Shown here in pieces: positions 1 through 4,174 of a DNA stretch of 7,621 nt. The position numbers and the translations under genes were made by a program. Every line of letters begins with the position of its first letter. Within the stretch, counting starts at the first letter, position 1. Source of the stretch: Lentisphaerota bacterium (lineage in GTDB: Bacteria > Verrucomicrobiota > Kiritimatiellia > JAAZAB01); assembly GCA_016199105.1 (NCBI GenBank), contig JACQHI010000384.1, positions 1 to 7,621 on the forward strand, read 5' to 3'. The notes under the pieces are model-generated. The model ran no database searches, was not told the origin of the DNA, and was given only the letters and a program-made list of their open reading frames with translations.

Positions 1-437
1 AGCGCGACCAGGACGAGGGCGCCGCCTATGTCGCGGAGCTTTCCCTTCCAGTATGGAAGCGTATTCACCATGTTGAAGAGGGTCCCGAACGCCGTCCGGA
101 ACGAGGAGGCCAGCGGCGTGACGGACCACAACAAAAGCGCCAGACCCAGCAAGCCCCACGTGCGGTGGCGTGCCAGGACAGAGACTTCCTTCAGGATGGC
201 GTCGGCGGCGAGGGGAAATGCCTGCGTGGCGACGGTTTCCAGGCTGGTCAGGGCGGAATCCGACGAGGCAAGCAGGAGTCCCAGCAGGGCGACCGCGAGC
301 AGGCAGAGCGGAATGAAGGCCAGGAAGGTGTAATACGCCATGGCGGCCGCCGTCTGCAGGTCCGCGTTCCGCAGAAAAGACCGGCCCGATTCCCTCAGAA
401 TCAGCGCAGCGCTTTGAAGTGTTTTAATGGCATCCAT
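1..437 (-). CDS. YihY/BrkB (RNase BN-like) family inner membrane protein, N-terminal part
   Basis: Translating the minus strand from the ATG at 437-435 gives 145 open codons that run off the left edge, so the C-terminal half is missing. The start reads MDAIKTLQSAALILRESGRS. Residues about 30-58 form a hydrophobic segment beginning AAAMAYYTFLAFIPLCLLAV, which matches the family's conserved first membrane helix (A-A-A-x-A-Y-Y-x-x-x-x-x-x-P). A second hydrophobic stretch lies near residues 93-112 (WGLLGLALLLWSVTPLASSF). It is followed by a conserved-looking F-x-x-x-N-x-x-N turn and a third helix starting at the cut edge. The family comprises integral membrane proteins of uncertain function; older 'ribonuclease BN' labels are not supported biochemically. 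No clear Shine-Dalgarno sequence precedes the ATG. It lies downstream of the methyltransferase, separated by a 336-bp repeat-rich gap, so it is probably a separate transcription unit. Confidence 0.88.
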   Translation of the reverse strand, partial: MDAIKTLQSAALILRESGRSFLRNADLQTAAAMAYYTFLAFIPLCLLAVALLGLLLASSDSALTSLETVATQAFPLAADAILKEVSVLARHRTWGLLGLALLLWSVTPLASSFRTAFGTLFNMVNTLPYWKGKLRDIGGALVLVA

Positions 438-443
438 TTGTAG

Positions 444-496
444 CCGCGAAAGATCGCAAAGAGCACAAAGATGAAGCAACGCTCTGCGTTCTTTGC
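444..496. repeat. Degenerate 9-nt repeat and stem-loop upstream of the YihY-family gene
   Basis: On the minus strand, 470-444 reads CTTTGTGCT, CTTTGCGAT, CTTTCGCGG: three 9-nt units, each starting CTTT, ending 6 bases before the YihY-family ATG. Bases 456-470 can also pair with 482-496 (13 of 15 positions, one of them G-U) around an 11-nt loop. Because this would sit in the 5' leader of the YihY-family mRNA it could affect translation, but it may equally be a fragment of a dispersed intergenic repeat. Confidence 0.5.
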
Positions 497-516
497 ACTG
501 CTAATAGTCCAATTGC

Positions 517-597
517 GACAAAATCATTAATGACAGAATCATTTCGACCGGCATTCGCTTCGCCATTTTCAATGGTTTTGCTGTAAACGATTTTGTC
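517..597. repeat. 15-nt tandem pair with an inverted partner
   Basis: Bases 517-531 (GACAAAATCATTAAT) and 532-546 (GACAGAATCATTTCG) are adjacent similar units, the first 11 bases differing only at one position. Bases 589-597 (GATTTTGTC) are the exact reverse complement of 517-525. The AT-rich composition differs from the surrounding GC-rich DNA. Confidence 0.55.
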
Positions 598-642
598 ATT
601 CTTGTGGTTGATCTTATTGGATTATAGGTTCTGGGATCGGGC

Positions 643-709
643 TTCAGCGTTCAGAGTTCGATGTTCAATGTTCGTTTTGAGTTCGGCGTTGGAAGTTGGT
701 TGTTGGGCG
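643..709. repeat. Heptanucleotide tandem array
   Basis: On the plus strand the segment divides into 7-nt units: TTCAGCG, TTCAGAG, TTCGATG, TTCAATG, then an 11-nt irregular unit, then TTCGGCG, TTGGAAG, TTGGTTG, TTGGGCG. Every unit starts TT and ends G, with variable centre bases. It lies 65 bp beyond the methyltransferase stop codon. A protein translated from it is low complexity and not a real gene. Confidence 0.8.
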
Positions 710-722
710 CTCGTGCTTCGTA

Positions 723-737
723 GCGAAGGGGCTTCGC
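723..737. other. Small hairpin downstream of the methyltransferase gene
   Basis: GCGAAG (723-728) and CTTCGC (732-737) form a perfect 6-bp stem with a 3-nt loop, about 37 bp past the methyltransferase stop. No T-tract follows on the minus strand, so it is not a canonical intrinsic terminator. It looks more like part of a dispersed palindromic repeat, though it could protect the mRNA 3' end. Confidence 0.4.
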
Positions 738-773
738 CACTTCGCAGAGTAGCATTGGATGTTGGTTGCCCCC

Positions 774-1436
774 TTACCCCTTTTTCCGCAGATATCCCTT
801 CGGATTGAACGTCAGGAGGAACTTTTCGCGTTCGCGGTCCGTCTGAAACTCGTCGTTTTCCTTGAGAAATTCCTCCAGGGCCTCCATCGGGCCTGGGCCG
901 AAGTCCTCCGCCACGGGATGGCCGTTCAACTGGGTGTCCTCCACGATCAAATACTGGCCGTTCGTGACCAGCTTGCTGTAAAGGCGCAGTTCCCTGAGCA
1001 CATGGTCCTTGTGGTGATCGGAGTCCAGGATGACCATGACGGCTTCGCCGGGTTGGATCAGGCCTTTGATTTTTTCGAGGGTGGTTGCGTCGATCGTCGA
1101 GCCGATCAGATACCGGATCCGCTCGTGCCGCGGCCAGGGTTTCACGAACAATTGAATGTCGATGCTGACGATCCGGCCGCGCTTGAGAGCGTCGCAGACG
1201 CCGGCCATATAGAGCGCGCTGCCGCCGCCGTACGTGCCGCATTCGACGATGACATCGGGCCGGCATTCGTGGAGGATTTCCTGGTAGATCCAGAGGTCCA
1301 GCGGGCACTTCTGGGTGATGGCGCCCAGCCAGGTGGTGGTGCTCTGGTACGTGGGCGAATGATAATACAGGATGTGGAAATGCTCCTTGATCCTGGCGAC
1401 CTTCTCGTCGTAGGACGGCTCGGGTTCCATACTCAT
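774..1436 (-). CDS. CmcI-family (cephalosporin hydroxylase-like) SAM-dependent methyltransferase
   Basis: The 220-residue product carries a Rossmann methyltransferase core. The SAM-binding motif I is VIVECGTYGGGSALYMA at residues 62-78. ILDSDHHKDHV (137-147) is followed by VEDT (165-168). D140, E166 and D167 have the same spacing as the Mg-binding acids I recall for Streptomyces CmcI. PGPMEALEEFL and a C-terminal FLLTFNPKGYLRK are typical of the family. Members are mostly O-methyltransferases acting on secondary metabolites or sugars, despite the 'hydroxylase' name; the substrate here is unknown. I chose the ATG at 1436 because it forms an ATGA overlap with the cyclase stop and has GTGAGG (1442-1447) five bases upstream. 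A TTG at 1451 would add five residues. The gene is probably co-transcribed and translationally coupled with the cyclase. No signal peptide is seen, so it should be cytoplasmic. Confidence 0.92.
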   Translation of the reverse strand: MSMEPEPSYDEKVARIKEHFHILYYHSPTYQSTTTWLGAITQKCPLDLWIYQEILHECRPDVIVECGTYGGGSALYMAGVCDALKRGRIVSIDIQLFVKPWPRHERIRYLIGSTIDATTLEKIKGLIQPGEAVMVILDSDHHKDHVLRELRLYSKLVTNGQYLIVEDTQLNGHPVAEDFGPGPMEALEEFLKENDEFQTDREREKFLLTFNPKGYLRKKG

Positions 1437-2383
1437 CGCAGCCTCACGCAATAGATGTCAACCGGTTCGGCGATCCCTTTGAGCCGGGCGCTTCCGCAAA
1501 GGAAAAAGGCGTCCTGGCGGGCGGGCTCGCGCCGCACCACGTCTTCGTAAAAAACGCGGCTGCACAGGATGCGGTCCCTGGCCGGCAGCTCGGGCGCGCC
1601 GTCCGCGAAGCTGTCCTGTTGCACGCCTTCGATTCGAAACGTCAGGTTGACGTCGTTCCCATGGATGTCCCGGGTCTTGGGGTCGACGGTATAGGTCTTT
1701 CCGTGATGGAGCGCCACCCGGGCGTTGATGGGAAGATTCTGTGTCCGCCGGTTGCGCTCGGACAGGCGGCGCATGATCTCGGACGCCGCGTCGAGCGCGT
1801 GGGTCGTCAGCGGGAAGGAGGCGAGAAAGCCGTCCCCCGTCCGCTTGAAAAAATCGACCTGGAACCGGCGAAGGGAGTCCATGGAAACCGACTCGAGGCG
1901 TTTGACGAGATGGAACGACATGGCTTGATCGCGGCCGGCGAGCTGCGTCGAGTCGCACAGATCGAGGACCATGAGCGCTTCCTCCTTCGCGAATTCCTCG
2001 ATGTTGAGAACGTGGGATACGACGGACTGCGCGGCCGACTGGCCGAAAATGGCGGTCTGTCCGATTTCGGTGACAACCGTCGAAATCGCGACCGTGATCT
2101 CTTTTCCCAGCATCAACCGGAAGGGCGGCTGAACGGCCTGGCGGCCGGCCAACGGCTCCCAGTGGCCGTTGTTCTGGAGCGCGGTTCCGTTGGCGCTGCC
2201 GCGGTCTTCGATAAAGCAGCGTCCGGCCTGGCACTCGAATAGCGCATGCTCCCGGGAAACGAGCGCGTTTTCGATCACCACGTCGTTGGTCGTGTTCCGT
2301 CCGAACGCGATGGAGTCCCTGGCGATCAACAGGGCTTGCGCCTCGCGCGTCGCCAGATTCTCGATGTCAATCTTCCATTCCAT
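1433..2383 (-). CDS. FHA domain-class III adenylate cyclase fusion protein
   Basis: The 316-residue product has an N-terminal FHA domain (about 5-100) with G28-R29, N33-D34, VSREHA (42-47) and DRGSANGT (60-67), the usual phosphothreonine-binding loop residues. A class III nucleotidyl cyclase domain follows (about 135-315). Metal ligands are D141 (in VLDLCDST) and D184 (in KRTGDGF). K180 in K-x-x-G-D and D239 in DIHGNDVN are the adenine-selecting pair of adenylate cyclases. N246 and R250 are the transition-state residues, and LKGIAEPVDIYCV closes the domain. All catalytic positions are present, so active cAMP synthesis is predicted. No membrane segment is seen, so it should be a soluble enzyme controlled through its FHA domain, perhaps by a Ser/Thr kinase such as the one encoded upstream. 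The start ATG at 2383 has no clear Shine-Dalgarno sequence. Its stop overlaps the methyltransferase start by 4 bp. Confidence 0.92.
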   Translation of the reverse strand: MEWKIDIENLATREAQALLIARDSIAFGRNTTNDVVIENALVSREHALFECQAGRCFIEDRGSANGTALQNNGHWEPLAGRQAVQPPFRLMLGKEITVAISTVVTEIGQTAIFGQSAAQSVVSHVLNIEEFAKEEALMVLDLCDSTQLAGRDQAMSFHLVKRLESVSMDSLRRFQVDFFKRTGDGFLASFPLTTHALDAASEIMRRLSERNRRTQNLPINARVALHHGKTYTVDPKTRDIHGNDVNLTFRIEGVQQDSFADGAPELPARDRILCSRVFYEDVVRREPARQDAFFLCGSARLKGIAEPVDIYCVRLR

Positions 2384-2492
2384 GACGGTTGAATGCTGCC
2401 ACGGCGTCGTCCGGGATGCCAGTAAAAAAAGCGGGGAAACAGGAAAGCGAAGATTGGAGGGCGAGACTGCCTGCCAGGCCGTAGCAAGGCCA

Positions 2493-2513
2493 CCGGCCTG
2501 CGGCCGGATTTTT
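2493..2513 (+). terminator. Terminator-like hairpin with T-tract
   Basis: CCGGCC (2493-2498) and GGCCGG (2502-2507) form a perfect 6-bp GC stem with a TGC loop, followed by ATTTTT (2508-2513). The shape fits an intrinsic terminator reading on the plus strand, but no plus-strand gene lies upstream. It may instead be a chance feature of a dispersed repeat. Confidence 0.3.
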
Positions 2514-2534
2514 CAAGGCGACGAAACAAGGTGG

Positions 2535-2556
2535 CCCGCGCGCTCCGTCGCGCGGG
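2535..2556. other. Perfect 8-bp GC hairpin
   Basis: CCCGCGCG (2535-2542) pairs with CGCGCGGG (2549-2556) around a 6-nt loop. It sits inside a wider inverted pair, AGGTGGCCCG (2529-2538) with CGGGCCACCT (2626-2635). The two structures share four bases and so are alternatives. Confidence 0.6.
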
Positions 2557-2582
2557 TTTGCTCTGTCCGCCCGCCCGCGGAC

Positions 2583-2616
2583 GTGAGTCCCGTTGGGACG
2601 GGCCAACGTCCCTCAC
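2583..2616. other. Two-stage stem-loop
   Basis: GTGAG (2583-2587) pairs with CTCAC (2612-2616), and CGTTGG (2591-2596) with CCAACG (2603-2608). A symmetric 3x3 internal loop separates the stems and a 6-nt loop closes the hairpin. Confidence 0.55.
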
Positions 2617-2663
2617 GGGAGCGGTCGGGCCACCTGGACTGACAGACGCCCTTGTTTCAGGTC

Positions 2664-2735
2664 AGCTTCCGAGCGAAGGCTGACGGCGAGCCGCAAGATC
2701 CAGAACGGCTCGGCTCCAGCCTTCGCTCGGAAGCT
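2664..2735. repeat. Long two-stage hairpin with a perfect 19-bp stem
   Basis: AGCTTCCGAGCGAAGGCTG (2664-2682) is the exact reverse complement of 2717-2735. Inside it, CGAGCCG (2687-2693) pairs exactly with CGGCTCG (2706-2712) around a 12-nt loop. The stages are separated by 4x4 unpaired bases. The total of 26 Watson-Crick pairs is far beyond chance for this length and resembles REP/BIME-type palindromic elements. Confidence 0.9.
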
Positions 2736-2779
2736 ACGGCCTGGCAAGCAGCCTCGCCCTCCTGTTCCCAAAAGGGAGG

Positions 2780-2796
2780 GACGCAGTCCCTGCGTC
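2780..2796. other. Perfect 7-bp hairpin
   Basis: GACGCAG (2780-2786) pairs with CTGCGTC (2790-2796) around a 3-nt TCC loop. Confidence 0.55.
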
Positions 2797-2817
2797 TGCA
2801 GCGACTTGGTTCGATCC

Positions 2818-2914
2818 TGTAGGGCGCGCGCTCGTCGTCCCGACCTCCAAAAGAGTCGGGACCGTCCGATCCGGAGCCGACCCCCGGCGGCCGTCCGCAA
2901 GCTGAGGCCCTACA
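2818..2914. repeat. 97-bp element bounded by 8-bp inverted ends, with a central hairpin
   Basis: TGTAGGGC (2818-2825) and GCCCTACA (2907-2914) are perfect inverted ends. Within them GTCCCGAC (2837-2844) pairs with GTCGGGAC (2855-2862) around a 10-nt loop (CTCCAAAAGA). The same kind of hairpin recurs at 3006-3031 and 3983-4006. Confidence 0.6.
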
Positions 2915-2991
2915 AGGCGCCGGCGTACCGGATCCAGTGAAACGCTGGACAAGAGCGGCGGCCCGTCCGATCCGAATCCGATCCCCGGAGG
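2862..2991. repeat. 29-bp direct repeat pair
   Basis: Bases 2862-2890 and 2963-2991, both starting CCGTCCGATCCG, match at 25 of 29 positions. The spacing is 101 bp. Each copy lies near a GTCGGGAC-type hairpin, which suggests an element of about 100 bp that was duplicated and then diverged. Confidence 0.7.
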
Positions 2992-3005
2992 CATGCCACG
3001 CCGGA

Positions 3006-3031
3006 GTTCCGACCTCTCGGAGAGTCGGGAC
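3006..3031. repeat. Copy of the 8-bp stem / 10-nt loop hairpin family
   Basis: GTTCCGAC (3006-3013) pairs with GTCGGGAC (3024-3031) with one G-T mismatch around a 10-nt loop (CTCTCGGAGA). The right arm is identical to that of the hairpin at 2837-2862. Confidence 0.65.
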
Positions 3032-3052
3032 GAAGGCGGACCGCGCATCCTG

Positions 3053-3073
3053 CCCTCCAAAAGAGTTGGAGGG
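3053..3073. terminator. Hairpin just downstream of the toxin gene, possible transcript end
   Basis: CCCTCCAA (3053-3060) pairs perfectly with TTGGAGGG (3066-3073) around a 5-nt loop, ending 7 bp beyond the toxin stop codon. The position suits a 3' end for the toxin-antitoxin mRNA, but no T-tract follows on the minus strand. The 12-mer CTCCAAAAGAGT (3055-3066) also occurs at 2845-2856, so it belongs to the dispersed repeats. Confidence 0.4.
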
Positions 3074-3080
3074 GAACACG

Positions 3081-3476
3081 CTACCGGATTGTTTCGACTT
3101 TGTACTCGGCCTGCAGGCTCGTCCAAGCGGCATCGGCGGTCAGGGCTTTAGCCGATAAGTGTTTGGCCAGCGCCAGACAGGCACAATCTCCGAGGGACAA
3201 ACCCAAAGAGCGCGATTGGGCTTTGAGAACTCCGGCTTGAAACGCAACCGGTTCGTCCAAGCCCATCAATTCAATGCCCAAGTCGCGAAACTTATCGCGA
3301 AATCCATCACCGGAGATTCCCCATCGCGCCAAACATCCCACAACCTCGGCGTAGTTGACCGTGCTCATGACAACACCACCGCGCAGCAGGGCCGTTTCCA
3401 CCGTGCCGGCCCCCGCCTCTTCGTGCAGCAAGGCCAGGAGCGCGGAAGCATCAAGAACGGTGATGCCTTCACTCAT
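3081..3476 (-). CDS. vapC: PIN-domain ribonuclease toxin (VapC-like)
   Basis: The 131-residue product has the usual VapC length and fold signature. D9 lies in VLDASALLALL, E44 in NYAEVVG, D97 in LSLGDCACLALAKHL and D115 in ALTAD; together these form the acidic Mg-binding active site of PIN-domain endoribonucleases. VapC toxins cleave specific RNAs, often tRNA or rRNA, and are held inactive by a cognate antitoxin. The ATG at 3476-3474 lies inside the end of the antitoxin gene (8-bp overlap, ATGAGTGA), which indicates translational coupling. All catalytic residues are present, so the toxin looks intact. The module is flanked on both sides by repeat-rich DNA, consistent with mobility, although no transposase or attachment site is seen. 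Confidence 0.92.
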   Translation of the reverse strand: MSEGITVLDASALLALLHEEAGAGTVETALLRGGVVMSTVNYAEVVGCLARWGISGDGFRDKFRDLGIELMGLDEPVAFQAGVLKAQSRSLGLSLGDCACLALAKHLSAKALTADAAWTSLQAEYKVETIR

Positions 3477-3714
3477 GGACTGCTTCCATTCTGCGATCGG
3501 CGATCAGATCGTCAACGAGGGAACGATCTCGTGGCAAAGGCGCGAGAAGCGCGCGCATATCCCGCAAAGCGGCGCGAACACGCGCCTCGGATGGCGCGTC
3601 CCGACCGTCGGTCGGCAGGAAGGTCACAAGCACCCTCGCTTTCTGAATATCGCGCGGATGCTCTTGCAATTCAACACGACCATGATCGTATAACGCTTCG
3701 CATGTCAGCAACAT
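3469..3714 (-). CDS. Antitoxin partner of the PIN toxin (VapB-like)
   Basis: The 81-residue product directly precedes and overlaps the toxin gene, the classic antitoxin-first layout. The N-terminal half (LTCEALYDHGRVELQEHP, then ARVLVTFLP) has the short beta-rich pattern of small type II antitoxins that start with 'x-x-Y-x-x-G-x-V-E-L'. The C-terminal half (about 42-81) is charged and helical, ending SLVDDLIADRRMEAVHE, which suits a toxin-binding tail. The ATG at 3714 is well supported by a strong Shine-Dalgarno stretch, GGGAGGAGG at 3719-3727, four bases upstream. A perfect inverted repeat 21 bp before the start is a candidate operator for autoregulation. The antitoxin role is inferred from position, size and family resemblance; the exact subfamily is uncertain. 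Confidence 0.85.
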   Translation of the reverse strand: MLLTCEALYDHGRVELQEHPRDIQKARVLVTFLPTDGRDAPSEARVRAALRDMRALLAPLPRDRSLVDDLIADRRMEAVHE

Positions 3715-3718
3715 ATAG

Positions 3719-3727
3719 CCTCCTCCC
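3719..3727 (-). promoter_or_regulatory. Strong ribosome binding site of the antitoxin gene
   Basis: The minus strand reads GGGAGGAGG then CTAT then ATG. It is the best Shine-Dalgarno sequence in the window and fixes the antitoxin start at 3714. Strong antitoxin translation relative to the coupled toxin is typical of such modules. Confidence 0.75.
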
Positions 3728-3734
3728 TTGGGCA

Positions 3735-3750
3735 GGCATCGCCCGATGCC
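3735..3750. promoter_or_regulatory. Candidate operator of the toxin-antitoxin operon
   Basis: GGCATCG (3735-3741) and CGATGCC (3744-3750) form a perfect 7-bp inverted repeat with a 2-bp centre, ending just upstream of the antitoxin Shine-Dalgarno sequence. Short palindromes at this place are the usual binding sites for antitoxin or toxin-antitoxin complexes. I could not assign -35 and -10 boxes with confidence. Confidence 0.5.
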
Positions 3751-3886
3751 ACCCGCATGACCAGAAGTTTATCCCCTCCCCCCCGCAAGGCAAGCGAAAA
3801 CAAGGGCGTTATCTCATTTTCCAAAAACCCAACCGTACCTGCCCGAGCGCCCACTTTGCGGCTATTCTCTTTGTTGATCGGAAACC

Positions 3887-3908
3887 GCTCAACTGTGAAC
3901 CGTTGAGC
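3887..3908. other. Perfect 7-bp inverted repeat
   Basis: GCTCAAC (3887-3893) pairs with GTTGAGC (3902-3908) around an 8-nt loop. It lies just left of the 22-bp palindrome in the gap between the kinase and antitoxin genes. Confidence 0.5.
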
Positions 3909-3913
3909 CGCCG

Positions 3914-3935
3914 AATGGCGCTCCGGAGCGCCATT
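3914..3935. repeat. Perfect 22-bp palindrome
   Basis: AATGGCGCTCC (3914-3924) is followed without a gap by its exact reverse complement (3925-3935). With no loop it could be a dimeric protein-binding site or a REP-like dispersed element. Its distance from the nearest gene start (about 200 bp) argues against a simple operator. Confidence 0.85.
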
Positions 3936-3982
3936 AACCGTGAACCCCCAACCGGTGAACCACTCCGCCTGTAACGTTGCCC

Positions 3983-4006
3983 CCCCGATTCTCCGAGAGA
4001 TCGGGG
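3983..4006. repeat. Hairpin family copy downstream of the kinase gene
   Basis: CCCCGAT (3983-3989) pairs perfectly with ATCGGGG (4000-4006) around a 10-nt loop (TCTCCGAGAG). Stem type and loop length match the hairpins at 2837-2862 and 3006-3031. No T-tract follows on the minus strand, so termination of the kinase transcript is possible but not shown. Confidence 0.6.
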
Positions 4007-4053
4007 TCTGAGAGTCGGGGCTGCGGGCAGGTGAACCCAGAACCTCCTTTCCC

Positions 4054-4164
4054 TCATTTCTTCTCCGCCTTCACGGATTTCGATTTCTTGATCCCCTCCA
4101 CTCTATGCGCTGTGGCTGCTTCTCGCCTGGTCTTGCCTTTGTTTCCGCATTCATCATTCTGCAT
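4054..4164 (-). CDS. Possible small Lys-rich ORF in frame after the kinase stop codons
   Basis: After the kinase stop comes a second TGA, then at once an ATG opening a 36-codon frame in the same phase. It begins MQNDECGNKGKTRR and ends KKSKSVKAEKK. The composition is strongly basic with no recognisable domain and no Shine-Dalgarno sequence of its own. It could be a former C-terminal tail of the kinase cut off when a 14-bp unit was duplicated, a short coupled peptide, or chance. I consider expression doubtful. Confidence 0.2.
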   Translation of the reverse strand: MQNDECGNKGKTRREAATAHRVEGIKKSKSVKAEKK

Positions 4165-4174
4165 TCATCATTTC
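4147..4174. repeat. 14-nt tandem duplication across the kinase stop codon
   Basis: On the plus strand GCATTCATCATTCT (4147-4160) and GCATTCATCATTTC (4161-4174) are adjacent and share their first 12 bases. The kinase stop codon (4170-4168) lies within the second copy. Confidence 0.6.

Larger units (their letters stand above)
438..773. other. Repeat-rich intergenic region, no gene
   Basis: I find no convincing gene in these 336 bp. Predicted frames here are low-complexity translations of repeats. From left to right it holds three degenerate 9-nt units and a stem-loop just before the YihY-family start, a 15-nt tandem pair with an inverted copy about 60 bp away, an array of eight 7-nt units, and a small hairpin near the methyltransferase stop. 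No obvious promoter pair was found for the YihY-family gene. Confidence 0.7.
2456..2762. repeat. 30-bp inverted repeat pair (28/30 identical)
   Basis: Bases 2456-2485, beginning GGAGGGCGAGACTGCC, and the reverse complement of 2733-2762 differ at only two positions, both transitions. The arms enclose about 250 bp containing further hairpins. There is no transposase frame inside, so this is either two opposite copies of a dispersed repeat or the ends of a small non-autonomous element. Confidence 0.8.
2384..3080. other. Gene-free, repeat-packed intergenic region
   Basis: This 697-bp gap between the toxin stop and the cyclase start contains no frame with recognisable protein features. Overlapping frames exist on both strands, but they are Arg/Pro/Ser-rich translations of GC-rich palindromes. 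It holds at least eight perfect or near-perfect stem-loops plus direct and inverted repeat pairs, listed separately. The cyclase promoter must lie in it or upstream of it, but I cannot place it. Confidence 0.75.
3715..4167. other. Intergenic region between kinase and antitoxin genes
   Basis: These 453 bp hold the antitoxin ribosome binding site and candidate operator, three inverted repeats (3887-3908, 3914-3935, 3983-4006), loose period-7 tracts such as GAACCCA-GAACCTC on the plus strand at 4033-4046, and one possible 36-codon frame directly after the kinase stop. No other protein-like frame was found; longer plus-strand frames are antisense or repeat translations. Confidence 0.65.

Noticed and set aside
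643..709. CRISPR-like array
   Set aside because: Units are 7 nt with no unique spacers of 25-40 nt, and no cas gene is present.
622..1308. Minus-strand frame of 228 codons overlapping the methyltransferase gene
   Set aside because: It is out of phase with the methyltransferase, Arg/Pro-rich, and its tail is translated heptamer repeat. The methyltransferase frame has clear family motifs.
759..1454. Long plus-strand frame of 231 codons
   Set aside because: It is antisense to the methyltransferase gene and has no recognisable motif, as expected in GC-rich DNA.
1619..2242. Plus-strand frame of 207 codons
   Set aside because: It is antisense to the FHA-cyclase, which has all its catalytic residues.
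2456..2762. Insertion sequence
   Set aside because: There is no transposase frame between the inverted arms and no clear target-site duplication was found.
2657..3133. Minus-strand frames in the gap between toxin and cyclase genes
   Set aside because: They are made of translated palindromic repeats rich in Arg, Ser and Pro, with no domain. The longest also overlaps the end of the toxin gene in another phase.
3159..3974. Plus-strand frame of 271 codons
   Set aside because: It is antisense to the toxin-antitoxin genes and continues into repeat DNA, with no protein-like features.
3983..4006. Definite intrinsic terminator of the kinase gene
   Set aside because: The stem is good but no T-tract follows on the minus strand, and the same hairpin recurs elsewhere as a dispersed repeat.
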